Origin: Zanthoxylum bungeanum
Taxonomy: Eukaryota > Streptophyta > Magnoliopsida > Sapindales > Rutaceae
Direction of reading: 5' to 3'
Assembly: GCA_019454045.1 (NCBI GenBank)
Contig: SKCR01026796.1
Coordinates: 1 to 64,000 of the forward strand
DNA length: 64,000 nucleotides
Shown here: piece after piece, positions 1 through 11,047 of the stretch
Layout: every line of letters starts with the position of its first letter
Position numbering within the stretch: position 1 is the first letter of the stretch
Notes under the pieces: generated by a model
What the model saw: only the letters and a program-made list of their open reading frames with translations
What the model was told of the DNA's origin: nothing
The model's database searches: none
Made by a program: the position numbers and the translations under genes

Positions 1-25
1 TGTTACAACTTTTCTTTGTGGGGTT

Positions 26-542
26 TGTTGTAAATTCTTCAATTATTTCATAAGGGTATATATGTCTTTGTGTATGGCAAAGGGGTGCTAGAGTGGTTAC
101 AATCCATAGAGGGTGCAACCCCACCCCAAAGGGGTGTCCTATGGCACCCCTCCATGCCTTTATAAAGGGTCATGTACTCCTAATTAAGGAGTTCGAAAAT
201 AAGACATATATATCCAGATTCTACAGACACTTTGGTTTTTCTTTTGGTTTTGAGAAGATCCACCATAATCCTAGTTCATAAACTTGTCAAGGAGTGCTCC
301 TTGGACAAAAGTATCCAAGTTATCCTGGGAGGACATTGGCCAATTGCGAATCCGTAAAGTACCTGTGACGGGGCCAATAAGTTCTTAAGGACAGAGATCT
401 TCTTGACTTGGATTGTTCTCTAATCTCAATTTCCAGGTTTGTCTTCAAGTTTTCTGACTTTAGGGTTTTTGCATCTAGATCTACTTTTGGTAGTTTGATC
501 TGTTTGATTTGCATGTTTTTACTGTTTAATGACACCAAATAC
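26..542 (+). repeat. 5' LTR of copia-1
   Basis: It matches 5909-6427 nearly base for base up to the shared ACACCAAATAC, with small indels. After that the two copies diverge, so the true end of this LTR is uncertain: either near 550, or near 1070 if the block at about 543-1058 is an insertion or expansion inside the LTR end (TGTAAACACA at 1061-1070 resembles the 3' LTR end). No clear tRNA-Met primer site follows position 550. A weak one, TGGTAT followed by mismatches, starts at 1078. Confidence 0.85.
161..166 (+). promoter_or_regulatory. TATA box of copia-1 LTR promoter
   Basis: TATAAA in the context CTTTATAAAGGG lies mid-LTR and is repeated at 6042-6047 in the 3' LTR. This is the expected position for the U3/R promoter. 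Transcription is inferred, not shown. Confidence 0.6.
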
Positions 543-1507
543 AATACACAATCTTAAGAACTTATTGCTTTAATGTTATTAAATAGTAATTCGCATGTTA
601 GGGTTTGAATATTTTCTGGAAATACGAACTGTGCATGAAAAACCCGTAGGGCGTTCGAACGCCCGACGCACGCGAAGGCTAAATATTTGAACTCGTTAGA
701 ACGTTCGAACGCATCTTCAAACGCAACTCGAACTCAAGCCTTCTGCCTTAGAACGTTCGAACGCGTCCTAAACGCAACTCAAACGTAACTCTCTGGAATC
801 GTTCCGTTCGAACGCGTTATCAAACGCTACTCGAACGTGAACTCTCGAAACACTTCGTTCGAACGCGTATCAAACGCTACTCGAACGTGAACTCTCCTGG
901 AAACACCTCGTTCGAACGCGTATCAAACGCACACACGAACAGCACACACACTGGACCAGTCTCGTTCGAACGTAGATACGAACGTGACACTAACGACTTT
1001 GTCCTGTAAGTATCATAAACTGCTAACTTTAATTAATATTAACTCGGTTTAGTCATATACTGTAAACACATTAATCTTGGTATATAGATTCAAGTTATTA
1101 TTAAGTTGTTCAATAATCACAAGCATACACATAGTGGAGTTGAAAATTGATTGGGTGGGTTGCATAATTGGTTGAGAATTAAAGTGTAATTTTGCACAAG
1201 TAATTCCATCCAATCTTGATTGACATTTATAGATCTACACTTATCGTATTAATTGTGCTATTGGAAAATTGAAATATTGAGTTTGAATTGCTAAGAGGTT
1301 CTATTGAGAAAGTAGTTAAAGGATATTCCTTTATTTACCTTTCATAAGAAATCTTGGTTGGAAATTCAATGACTTGTGTTTATTGGTACTACTTTCCAAT
1401 ATAACAACAAGTGGATATTTGGTATATCACTTGAGACAAGATCATCGTTGATCGTTGTGCAGTTTGTCTTTCGTAGACTGATTGACCCTGTTGATTTCCA
1501 GTTACAA
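543..1507 (+). other. copia-1 leader region, non-coding
   Basis: This stretch lies between the LTR body and the gag start. It holds a regular minisatellite (640-991) and then about 500 bp of AT-rich sequence with no open frame I can assign. Sequence just before the gag ATG (ATTTCCAGTTACAA) has the look of a copia leader. No convincing primer-binding site was seen. Confidence 0.5.
640..991. repeat. Minisatellite of about 51 bp with GTTCGAAC palindrome
   Basis: The perfect palindrome GTTCGAAC occurs at 653, 703, 755, 806, 857, 910 and 964, at intervals of 50, 52, 51, 51, 53 and 54 bp. Between the palindromes, related words such as AAACGCTACTCGAACGTGAA recur, so the whole unit is repeated, not just the core. 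It is absent from the 3' LTR end. Confidence 0.85.
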
Positions 1508-2424
1508 ATGGCTAGCGGAAATATCACGGTACCGGTCTCTCACGGAGAAAGCCGGAGAAATTGGTGGGGCAAATTTCAAAACAGTGGCAAAGCATAAAAT
1601 GCTGTTCTACCTGATAACTCTCCAGTTGGCTAAATTTCTCAAGGATCCTCCGGGTCTTGTGGAGGGTGAATCCGAATTGGCCAAGGAAGAGCGAGAGAAG
1701 ACTTGGATGTCTGGAGACTTCTTATGCAAGAACTACCTTTTGGGTGGTGGTCTTGACAATACCCTGTACAATGTGTACCAAGGCATGACTTCTGTGAAGG
1801 TTCTCTGGGAATCTCTCGAGAAGAAGTACAAAACCGAAGATGCCGGACAAAAGAAATTTGTCGTGGGTAGGTTCCTGGACTCACAAGATGGTAGATTCAA
1901 GGACGGTGATGTCTCAGTTGGGTGAACTGCCATTGTTCATTCATGAAATACTGGATGAGGGAATGAAACTCTGTAAGATGTTTCAAGTTGCCGCCATAAT
2001 TGAAAAGTTGCCTCCATCATGGAAGGACTTCAGGAGCTATCTGTAACACAAAAGGAAGCAGATAAGCCTTGAGGACCTTGGAGTTCGATTGAGAATCGAA
2101 CAGGACAACATGATATCCGAAAAGGCCAGCTACAAGACTATGGAGTCTAAGGCCAACATCTTTGAGGATGTAAAGGGTAGCAAGAAAAGAAAGATCAGTG
2201 AAGCTGATTCTTCCCAAGCGAACAAGAAGTTCAATGGGATGTGCTACAACTGTGAAAAGAGCGGTCATATGACAAAGGACTGCAGAAACAATATATCTCA
2301 GGACAATGGCAGGAAAAATGAGGCCTATGTCGCTGAAGATGAGCAGTTAACTGATGAGATTTCAGAAATGGATCTCTCAGTAGTGGTAACTGAAGCCAAC
2401 TTGGTTGGGAATCCGAGAGAATGA
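1508..2424 (+). pseudogene. gag: copia-1 gag (frameshifted)
   Basis: Gag forms the capsid of the retrotransposon particle and binds its RNA. The frame starts MASGNIT at 1508 and continues after a frameshift near 1550 with a UBN2-type gag domain (LFYLITLQLAKFL, LWESLEKKYKT). A second frameshift near 1880 and a TAA at 2044 break it further. A CCHC zinc knuckle (CYNCEKSGHMTKDC) lies at 2242-2283 with all four ligands intact. The frame stops at 2422 just before the protease. At least three interruptions mean no full Gag can be made. Assignment to copia gag is confident from the knuckle, the flanking domain order and the start motif. Confidence 0.85.
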
Positions 2425-3777
2425 TGGGTAGACAGTAGGCTACTCATCATATCTGTGCTGATATCAAGATATTTTCCTCGTATCAGAAAGGTCGATGGCG
2501 GCGATCATCTGACAATGGGAAACTCGTCAACCTCTAGAGTGGTTGGACAAGGCACAGTAGTTCTGAAAATGATATCCGGAACAGAGCTTATATATAAGAA
2601 TGTTTGCATGTTCCAGATATTCGGAAGAACTCGGTCTCGGGTTTGTATTTGTTTCTGACAAGATTGTTTTGACCAAAATGATGTCTATGTAGGAAAATGA
2701 TACCTCGCTGAGGGTCTTTTCAATGACTGTCAATTGTGCTATTAAAAGCTGAAGCTTCTGCTATATTATTGAGTCACAAAATGTATGGCATGAGAGGTTA
2801 GGACATGTTAATTATGATACATTAATTAACATGGACCTTATACCTAAATTTGCATTGATAGCCAACATGAGTGTGAGGCTTGTGTTGAAGCCAAAATACA
2901 TAGAACATCATAGAACGAAGTTCTGAACCCTTGGAACTTGTACACATTGACGTATGTGACATGAATTGTGCAAACAAGAGGCGGTAAAAAGTATTTGTCA
3001 CTTTATCGATGAAAGCACAAGATTCAGTGAAGTGTATTTGCTGAGGAGCATAGCTGAAGCTATTGAGAGCGAAGTTGAAAATCAACTTGGCAAGAAAATC
3101 AAAAGAATCAGGAGTGATAGAGGTGGTGAATACGTTTCACCGTTCGGTGAATATTGTTCTGTGCACGGAATTATTCACGAAACCACTGCTCCTTATTCTC
3201 CTCAACAGAACGGAATTGCGGAACGCAAAAACCGAACGTTGAAGGAAATGATGAACGCCATGTTGACAAGTTCGGGTCTACCCCAGAACTTGTGGGGGGA
3301 AGCCTTGCTTTCCGCAAACTACGTTCTAAACAAGCTTCCTCACAGAAGACTAGACAAGACACCATATGAATTGTGGAAAGGTTTCGTACCTTCCTACAAA
3401 TACCTCAAAGTGGGGGGTGTCTTGCCAAAGTAATGGTTCCTAAACCTAAGGAGGTTAGAATAGGACCTAAAACTGTTGACTGTATATTCATTGGATATGC
3501 TCACAACAGTAGTGCGTATCGATTCTTGGTGCACAAGTCGGAGATTCCTGACATCAATCCAAATATGATAATTGAGTCAAGGAATGCGATATTTTTTGAA
3601 GAGACGTTTCCTTGCAAGGAAAGACGAATAACTGGGTCTCTCAAAAGAATGACTGACGCTGTCAAGGACAGTGATCAGGTTGACCTAGAATCAGATACAA
3701 TGTTAATACTGAGGACAATCGAGCCTAGACGTAGCAAAAGAGCTAGAACGTCTAATCGTTTGGTCCCGATTTTCTGA
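2425..3777 (+). pseudogene. pol: copia-1 protease and integrase remnant
   Basis: The aspartic protease begins right after the gag stop, but its active site reads WVDSR instead of the usual D-T/S-G, so it is dead. It continues with GNSSTS and GTVVLKM blocks, then a decayed GAG-pre-integrase. The integrase core is well kept at 2966-3433: FIDESTRF, then IRSDRGGEY with the second catalytic Asp, then PQQNGIAERKNRTL with the Glu, and LWGEALLSANYVLNKLP. It shifts frame near 3430 and continues to 3777 (IFIGYAHNSSAYRF). Integrase normally inserts the element's cDNA into host DNA. Frameshifts prevent a full product. Confidence 0.85.
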
Positions 3778-5331
3778 CATACTGTTAGAAAATGAGCCTC
3801 AAAGCTATAAAGAAGCTATGTCTTCTCCTGAGGCACCTCTTTGGAAAGAGGCTATTAACAGTGAGATTGATTCAATCCTACAGAACCATACTTGGGAGTT
3901 GGTTGATCTTCCGCCAGGTTGTAAGCCGCTGGGCTACAAATGGATATTCAAAAGGAAGATGAAAACGGATGGATCAATAGATAAATATAAGGCAAGACTT
4001 GTCATAAAAGGTTATAGACAAAGGAAGGCCTCGATTACTTTGACACATATTCACCGGTGACTCGCATCACATCGATAAGATGCTCATAGCCATAGCAGCT
4101 ATATTTGGTCTTGAAATACATCCAATGGATGTAAAGACGGCATTCTTGAATGGTGAATTAGATGAAGAGATTATATGGAACAACCAGAAGGGTTTAGTGT
4201 TCCTGGACAAAAACAGAAGGTGTGCAACTTGTAAAATCCTTGTACGGATTAAAACAAGCACCGAAACAATGGCATGAGAAATTTGACAAAGAAATGTTGT
4301 CAAATGGGTTTAAAACCAATGAGTGTGATAAGTGTGTGTACACCAAATCAAACAAAAAGGATATGTCATTGTGTGTCTCTATGTAGACGATATGCTGATA
4401 ATTGGTAGTAATCATGATATGATTCAGTATACCAAAAACGCGTTATCCAGCAGATTTGATATGAAAGATATGGGGATAGCTGATGTGATCCTAGGGATTA
4501 AGATTTCTAGGACATCAGACGGATATATATTATCAGACAGACTCATTATATTGAGAAGATACTCGATAAATATATCAAAGGGGATCTAAGTGTGGCTAGA
4601 ACCCCTGTAGACCACTCTTCTTATCAAGATATTCTCATAAAGGAATGGTTGTCATATCGCAATTAGAGTATCGAGAATCATCGGAAGTCTGATGTATCTC
4701 ACAAATTGCACACGACCTGATATCGCTCAAGCTGTGAATCGGCTTAGCAGATATACGAGCAATCCAGGACACCACCACTGGAAAGCCATAGTGAGAGTTT
4801 TGAGGTATCTGAGAGAAACTTCAAAATATGGGCTACATTACGAGAGATATCCTACTGTACTAGAGGGAACAGCGATGCTAACTGGATATCTGATACGGTG
4901 GATTCCAAATCTACGAGTGGATTTGTTTTCACACTTAGTAATGCAGCCGTGTCATGGAAATCCTCGAGGCAAACATGTATTGCCCGGTCTACTATGGAAT
5001 CAGAATTCATAGCGTTAGACAAAACTGCGGAAGAAGCAGAATGGCTTAGAAACTTCCTGGAGGATATTCCTAGTTGGCCTAAACCGGTGCAGCGAGAAGC
5101 ATACATTGTGACAGCCAATCGGCTATTGGGAGCCCAAATACAATGTATAATGGTAAGTCTCGACACATACGTCGAAGACATAATACCATACGTCAATTGC
5201 TCTCAAGTGGCATAATAACGATCGATTATGTCAAGTCGAAGGAAAACCTAGCGGATCCACTAACTAAAGGTTTACCTCGAGAGCAAGTTGAGAAGTCATC
5301 GAGGGGAATGGGCTTGAAGCCTATAATCTAA
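3778..5331 (+). pseudogene. pol: copia-1 reverse transcriptase and RNase H remnant
   Basis: RT copies element RNA to DNA and RNase H removes the template. The RT begins with EAPLWKEAINSEIDSI and TWELVDLPPG, then YKWIFKRK and YKARLVIKG. It shifts frame near 4050, continues with MDVKTAFLNGEL, shifts again, and then carries the catalytic motif YVDD (4380-4391) in CLYVDDMLIIGSN. RNase H blocks follow: [17 protein letters not shown] at 4710 onward, then [11 protein letters not shown] and the C-terminal KENLADPLTKGLPR ending at 5331. At least five frame changes separate these pieces. Motif order and content are typical of plant Ty1/copia. Confidence 0.88.
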
Positions 5332-5908
5332 GAATTGTCACTGTGGAAACCCAACCTAGTTGACTGGAGATCCCAAGATCTAGGTTCAAAAGGGACAACA
5401 GAAACTTTGTGCAATTCAAAACAGCACTGAAGAGTTTCATACTCTTTCTCCATTCCGATAATGACGCTGAGTGCTGTCTGTCATTGGTTAGGATAAGCTA
5501 AGGCTTTTAATGATCACTATATTAGGAGATGAGTCCTAATGGGGGTAAAGACAGATTACCTCCTCATAGTAGATCACCTATGTCAAGTAAGAAGTGAGGC
5601 CGCTTCCATGGGAACCTTTAAAGGCGGGTTACCCTAAAGTGCTTGATGAATCCAGGACCGTTGTTCAGGGCCAAAATGAACACAACCGTAGAACGGGAAA
5701 ATGGTCGAATTAAGCTGTGTGTTGGCAATTGTCTTGGTTTACACCAACGGCAGAACAGTTCAAGACTAAGGGTCACTGGTTTGCCAAGTAAATCCGATTG
5801 TCATTCACTAGGAAAGGTTCAAGGCGAAAGCTACCTATTTCGATGCAGCTTTAGCTCACGGTATCTCTCTCACGTGTCTGAATGAATATTTGAAGAATTG
5901 TGGGGGAT
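5332..5908 (+). other. copia-1 3' untranslated region and polypurine tract
   Basis: Non-coding sequence lies between the RNase H stop and the 3' LTR. It ends in GAATTGTGGGGGAT (5896-5908), the plus-strand priming purine tract, directly abutting TGTTGTAA. A similar TTTGTGGGGTT precedes the 5' LTR at 15-25. Confidence 0.7.
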
Positions 5909-6435
5909 TGTTGTAAATTCTTCAATTATTTCATAAGGGTATATATGTCTTTGTGTATGGCAAAGGGGTGCTAGAGTGGTTACACTCCATAGAGGGTTGC
6001 AACCCCACCCCAAAGGGTGTCCATGGCACCCCTCCATGCTTTATAAAGGGGTCATGTACTCCTAATTTAAGGAGTTCGAAAATAAGACATATATATCCAG
6101 ATTCTACAGACACTTTGGTTTTTCTTTTGGTTTTGAGAAAGATCCACCATAATCCTAGTTCATAAACTTGTCAAGGAGTGCTCCTTGGACAAGAAGTATC
6201 CAAGTTATCCTGGGAGGACATTGGCCAATGCGAATCCGTAAAGCACCTGTGACGGGGCCAATAAGTTCTTAAGGACAGAGATCTTCTCGACTTGGATTGT
6301 TCTGTAATCTCAATTTCCAGGTTTGTCTTCAAGTTTTCTGACTTTAGGTTTTTGCATCTAGATCTACTTTTGGTAGTTTGATCTGTTTGATTTGCATGTT
6401 ATTTTACTGTTTAATGACACCAAATACTTACAACA
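5909..6435 (+). repeat. 3' LTR of copia-1
   Basis: It begins TGTTGTAAATTC and ends ACTTACAACA. It matches the 5' LTR throughout, with scattered substitutions and short indels. The TATAAA is at 6042-6047. The following five bases, GCGTT, compare with GGGTT before the 5' LTR. Confidence 0.88.
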
Positions 6436-6682
6436 GCGTTTGCCTCAATCATTTTACTTGGAATCGGTTTGCAGCTTTCTCTGTAGTAAAATGAAATGCA
6501 CCTGTTAAAGGCTCAAAACATAAATTTGTAATCTTACAAAATATCTAACAAAAACATCAAGGTGATTAAAATCACGTGTGATGTGGCGAACAAACAAAGA
6601 CAAGAATTTTTGAAAAGATAAGATTGCTAGTTGCATTTGTGATCAACTAAGTTAAGTTGATTTTGTGGATTACCATTAATTA
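6436..6682. other. AT-rich spacer, nothing recognised
   Basis: Short AT-rich sequence between the copia-1 3' LTR and the next repeat. I see no open frame or motif. Confidence 0.4.
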
Positions 6683-7690
6683 AGGCATGAGTCATCATTA
6701 TTGTTTTGTTTTGTTCCTTTGTTTTTTTTCCCCAAACGAAGGTTATTCATTTTTCTTTAACGTGCATTCATTTGTTTAAATGAAGGTTTTGTGGATTACC
6801 ATTGATTAAGCCCTAAAGAAGATAAGAATATAGTCTGAAAACTAATAGAATCATTCTCAAAACTATCAGAATAAGGTGTTTAGGCTAATAAAACCATGCC
6901 CAAAAACTAATTGAAGTGTTAGGTAATTATTCCCTTGATCAACATTTCCTAAACTATTTATTTATCATTCTTTGATCAATCCTTGAGCTCAAACTTGCAT
7001 AAATCATAATCAAGCTTAAATTTGTGCTTAATTTATATCATTAGCTCATTTGAGGAGCTTGTTCCTTTTTGTTGGAGCTTTGTCTCCATTTGATTTAGAT
7101 TAGCAAACACTTGAGCTATCTTGGATCATGTAAAGAAGAATTATAAAGTTAAGTTCACATCCGTAAGTAAATTGTGACTTCATTTACTCATAAATTGTCA
7201 TAAACCTCCATGAATGACAGTGTTCAACCTAAAGTAAATATTTTTTCACCTAATGGAAGATGTTGTTTAAATCATGAAATAATGATTTCCAAAAGTAGAG
7301 CTTAATATTAAACCGCGGCTAGAATAAATTGAATGATAATATTTTTCTTTCAAGAAATAGTTTTGAAAAGTGGCTCTAATAAATTATCAAGGCATGCAAT
7401 AACGTGTATGCAAAAGTAATAGCCTTTAAAACGAGCATTCATTTGTCTAGATAAAGGCATGCATCATCATTATTGTTTTGTTTTTTCTTTGTTTGTTTGT
7501 TTTCTTTTTCAACTGAAGGTTCTTCCATTATTTTAAACGTGCATTCATTTTTTAATGAAGGTTTAGTTAGGCCCTAAAATGGATGATAATAACATCTGAA
7601 GATTAATAAAACCACTATCAAAGACCGTATAGGAATAAGTTTTGTTAGGCTAATAAAATCATATGTAAAAATTAATAATTATATTTTATA
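6683..7690. repeat. AT-rich dispersed repeat with terminal direct repeats
   Basis: The ends of this unit resemble each other in direct orientation. The first (about 6700-6925) and second (about 7448-7680) both carry CATCATTATTGTTTTG, a GTGCATTCATTT block and a TAATAAAA(C/T)CAT block. About 520 bp of unique sequence lies between. The unit recurs in reverse orientation at 33328-34090 and at 37531-37596 plus 42971-43870. The layout suggests a terminal-repeat element in miniature, but no primer site, TG..CA ends or target duplication could be confirmed. Confidence 0.65.
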
Positions 7691-7745
7691 TAGTAGAGGT
7701 GTTTCTTGACACATTATTATTTGTTTAATTCTATCACTCCTGGTC

Positions 7746-7754
7746 TATATATAT
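7746..7754 (+). promoter_or_regulatory. TATA box of the chitinase gene
   Basis: TATATATAT lies 73 bp before the predicted ATG at 7827, a normal plant promoter distance. The repeat unit ends only about 55 bp upstream of it. Confidence 0.55.
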
Positions 7755-7826
7755 CCTCCATCCCTCCGTTGCTCAAACTCGTCACAAACAACCTATCACT
7801 TTTAATTTGCTCAAATATAAGCTAAA

Positions 7827-9143
7827 ATGAGATTTGAGGCGTTTTTAATTTCTTTCTGGTTCTCTCTTTTTCACTTGTTATATCAGCTGAAAACCCGCAG
7901 TGTGGAAAGGATGCTAATAACACACTGTGTCCAAATGATTTATGTTGTAGCTCAGCTGGTTATTGTGGCTTAACAGAGCGTTATTGTGGCCCAGGCTGCC
8001 AAAGCCAGTGCCATGATCTCCCCAGTCTCATTTCCGAATCAACTTATAATGAGATGTTCCCAAATCAATACTCCAACGACTGCCCCTCTCAAGGCTTCTA
8101 CACTTATCAAGCTTTTCTCGAGGCAGCAATTTCCTTTCCTGCCTTTGCCTCTGTTGGTAGTGATACAGAACGTAAAAGGGAAATTGCTGCTTTCTTGGCC
8201 CAAACTTCCTATGAAACTGCTGGTTTGTTTCCATTACTTCACATTTAATCTTCTACTTTAGTTTGATTTGTTTTAATAACATGGATGACTGCTACATTCT
8301 ACATGCAGGGGTACATGCAGTTGTTCCTCTTCCTGGTCAAGACAATTTTGTGTGGGGATATTGCCTTCTCAAGGAAATAAATCCTCCATCAAATTACTGT
8401 GACCCACACTATGCTTGCCCTAAGGAATATTATGGCCGAGGTCCCTTTCAACTCAAATGGTAACAGTGTGATCTTATTATTAATTTTGACCTTATTTAGT
8501 AGTTTCACCCAATTACCCAGAGAATGATTGTGGAAAGAAACCGCTTGGAACTGAACCGAAAATTTGATTCTAGAACAGAAATTAATTATTTTAGGGTTAG
8601 ATTCCGATTCGGTAAATATGAAATCGAAACAAATAGAATATTAAGGAACCCTAACCCAGCCATAAAACAGAATTATTTTATTTTATTTTAACTTAATTTT
8701 TTTTTTTGCTTGCATATTTAATTCAGGAACAAGAACTATATTGAGTGTGGAGAGAAAATAAAAGAGGACTTACTAAACAATCCAGACCTTCTAGTAACTG
8801 ATGCAGTGGTTTCCTTCAAGTCAGCATTGTGGTTCTGGACGACACCACCTCGGCAATCCGTCCAGCCATGAAGTCATCACCGGCGAATGGACGCCAACTG
8901 AAGATGATAAGTCCAAAGGCTGGCTTCCAGGATTTGGTCTAACAACAAATATAATTAATGGTGGTAAATGAATGTGGAAATGGGTTCAATTCAATGGGAG
9001 CTACTCGCATTGGATACTTTAAAAAGTACTGCGGCCTGCTTGAAACTACTACTGGTGACAATCTTGATTGCTACCACCAAGCACCTATTGCCCCAGAATT
9101 GTTGGCCAAAAACTATGTAAGCCATCTGCTGCTTCTGTTTTAA
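7827..9143 (+). pseudogene. GH19 chitinase with hevein domain, frameshifted
   Basis: Family members hydrolyse chitin in fungal walls and are secreted. Three exons fit GT-AG rules: 7827-8222, 8309-8459 and 8727-9143. Exon 1 encodes a hydrophobic leader, a Cys-rich chitin-binding hevein domain ([27 protein letters not shown]) and the GH19 start ([33 protein letters not shown]). Exon 2 has GYCLLKE and YYGRGPFQL. Exon 3 has [33 protein letters not shown] and GDNLDCYHQ. Both expected catalytic Glu positions (SYETAGG, GYCLLKE) are present, although the usual His before the first is Tyr. The leader, the segment near 8860 and the segment near 8965 each need a one-base frame change, so the gene is probably broken. 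Polyadenylation-like AATAAA sits at 9153. Class I or class IV-like cannot be settled by eye. Confidence 0.85.
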
Positions 9144-9681
9144 AAAACCTTAAATAAAAGCTGGCTTGCCTCCTCTTTAAAGAAATAAAGCTATTGTAAT
9201 TTATTACAATACATCAATAATAATATATCAATTCCAATTATATGATTTTTTTTTTGATTTTTTTAAAAAAAAAACTCCAAATCAGAAGAAATATCATAAC
9301 AAAAACTTTATCTAATTAGGTCGGCACCTAAGAAACTGCTTAATTTTATGTTACCAAACATTTTGTAATGTTCTATTCGTAAAGTTATACCGAGGAAAAT
9401 GAAGTACCAGTCTCGTTAAAATCTTTATCGATACATTTGATAGGGAAGACGAAAAAGGAAATAGTATTGATTTCCAACCATTGATTCCATTACAAAATTA
9501 AAAAAAAAATATAATATAACCTGAGCTATAAAATTAAAGGAAATTATGAAACCCAACGGTTTGAAAAACAAAACGCACTTGCCTGACAAAAAGCCACAAA
9601 AAGTTTTCCAAAAACCATGTGCAAATGCCTTCAAAATTCTGATTTTTTTAGCGAAATCTGTAGTTAAGGAAACCACAAGCT
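9144..9681. other. AT-rich 3' flank of the chitinase gene
   Basis: It contains AATAAA-type poly(A) signals (9153-9158 and 9184 onward) and long A/T runs. No further exon or repeat match was seen. Confidence 0.4.
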
Positions 9682-11047
9682 ATTGAGTTTGGTGTTCGGA
9701 ACACCAATTCGGATCGTATTTATGTCCGGTTCATGAATATAAACTATTCTCTTTTCCATAATATTACATGTTTATAGTAGCACATATTGTCTTATATATA
9801 TATTCGATTTAATTTAATTAGATTGAAACTAAATTGATTTAGTGATATATATATATATATATATATTAGATAAAGACCCGAGGATTTACAATGTAGTACG
9901 CAATTACAATATAAGTTGTAATTGACATTGGGAAGAGTCACTATAAATTGTATATTCTCAAATATAGCTCCTGGTCAAGATTTACTAACAGAGGTCGATT
10001 AGTAAAATCCACTAAGCCTAGTACATGTCGTATATTGAGACTTGGTCTGATGGTTTATCTCAATGAATCATGAGTCTTTGAAGACTCGTATAGACATGTA
10101 GGTGTTTATAGGATAAACATTGAATTACTCACCGAAGATTTCCTAATAGATGGTATACCAACGTTAATATGAATTTTCTCGAGTCGAGTAGTGGTCCTTA
10201 GATTTGAGATACCAAGATGGATATATAAGTTATCCTCCACACTTCGGTTACAGTCACGTCAATGACATATTTAGGTCATACCTCTATCTGTTCATTGGGA
10301 GTAGACCGATGCTCATGATATCTAGTGTGTATTAAGATAGAATACGTGAGTCATGTGTACAAGGCATAAATATCTTGCACGTGTGTGTGATCTAGTAAAT
10401 CCATGGTCGTGGTACACTACGGAAGTGAGTTCCAAGTGTTATTTGTAGATCATAAATTTATAGGTTGATTATATTATACCTTATGGATTTGACGTTCTTA
10501 TTTATATACTCGATATAATATGGATAGCCTGTGACAGATGGATTATACGTATGCGATGATCTCGACTTGCATAGTTCAGCAAGATTATTCGTAGTCATTA
10601 TAATTTACGAGTGGGTGAATTATGAATACATAATTAGATTATGTGACAGATTTACCTAAACTTAGAGAGTCATACAATATGAAGTGTACTCGTTGAGTAC
10701 TTAGGCAACATATTATGAATAATACTGATTATTTATAATATTTTATCGGATTAAAATAGTTAATTCGAATCGTTTAGTCCGTAAATGAAAATACACATGC
10801 AAAAGATATTTTGGTCATTTTACAAATGTGATGTATATGACAGGTATCTACAATAATTTATTAGTCATTATATTTGATATAATGTAATATAAATTATTTG
10901 GTGGAAATTTATTAATTAATTATATTGTATATATAATTAATATTTGTCTAAATATTTAATCAATTTAATTGATTAAATTAATATTAAATTAGGGACAAGT
11001 GTCACAATATAATGACTTATGAAAAATAACATTTTCTTGGTAAATAA
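9682..11047 (+). repeat. copia-2 family LTR, plus-strand copy 1 (3' truncated)
   Basis: Its start (TTGAGTTTGGTGTTCGGAAC) corresponds to the start of the minus-strand LTR at 19524. Its body, including TAGCCTGTGACAGA and GATCTCGACTTGCA, is the reverse complement counterpart of 18480-19500. It matches 12253-13480 almost throughout, and stops at 11047 where a different LTR begins. Confidence 0.75.

Larger units (their letters stand above)
26..6435 (+). mobile_element. Degenerate Ty1/copia LTR retrotransposon (copia-1)
   Basis: Two near-identical LTRs (26-542 and 5909-6435) flank gag, protease, integrase, reverse transcriptase and RNase H remnants in copia order (integrase before RT). The 3' LTR starts TGTTGTAA and ends TTACAACA, an 8-bp inverted repeat. 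The bases just outside are GGGTT on the left and GCGTT on the right, a possible decayed 5-bp target duplication (4 of 5 match). A G-rich polypurine tract precedes the 3' LTR. Many frameshifts and stops make it non-autonomous today. The lineage within copia was not determined. Confidence 0.9.

Noticed and set aside
653..971. GTTCGAAC words as tRNA B boxes or a tRNA-derived SINE
   Set aside because: The B box needs GTTCRANNC; these read GTTCGAACG, with G at the last position. No A box or cloverleaf arms were found.
1639..1933. Minus-strand open frames over copia-1 gag
   Set aside because: Shadows of the plus-strand gag reading.
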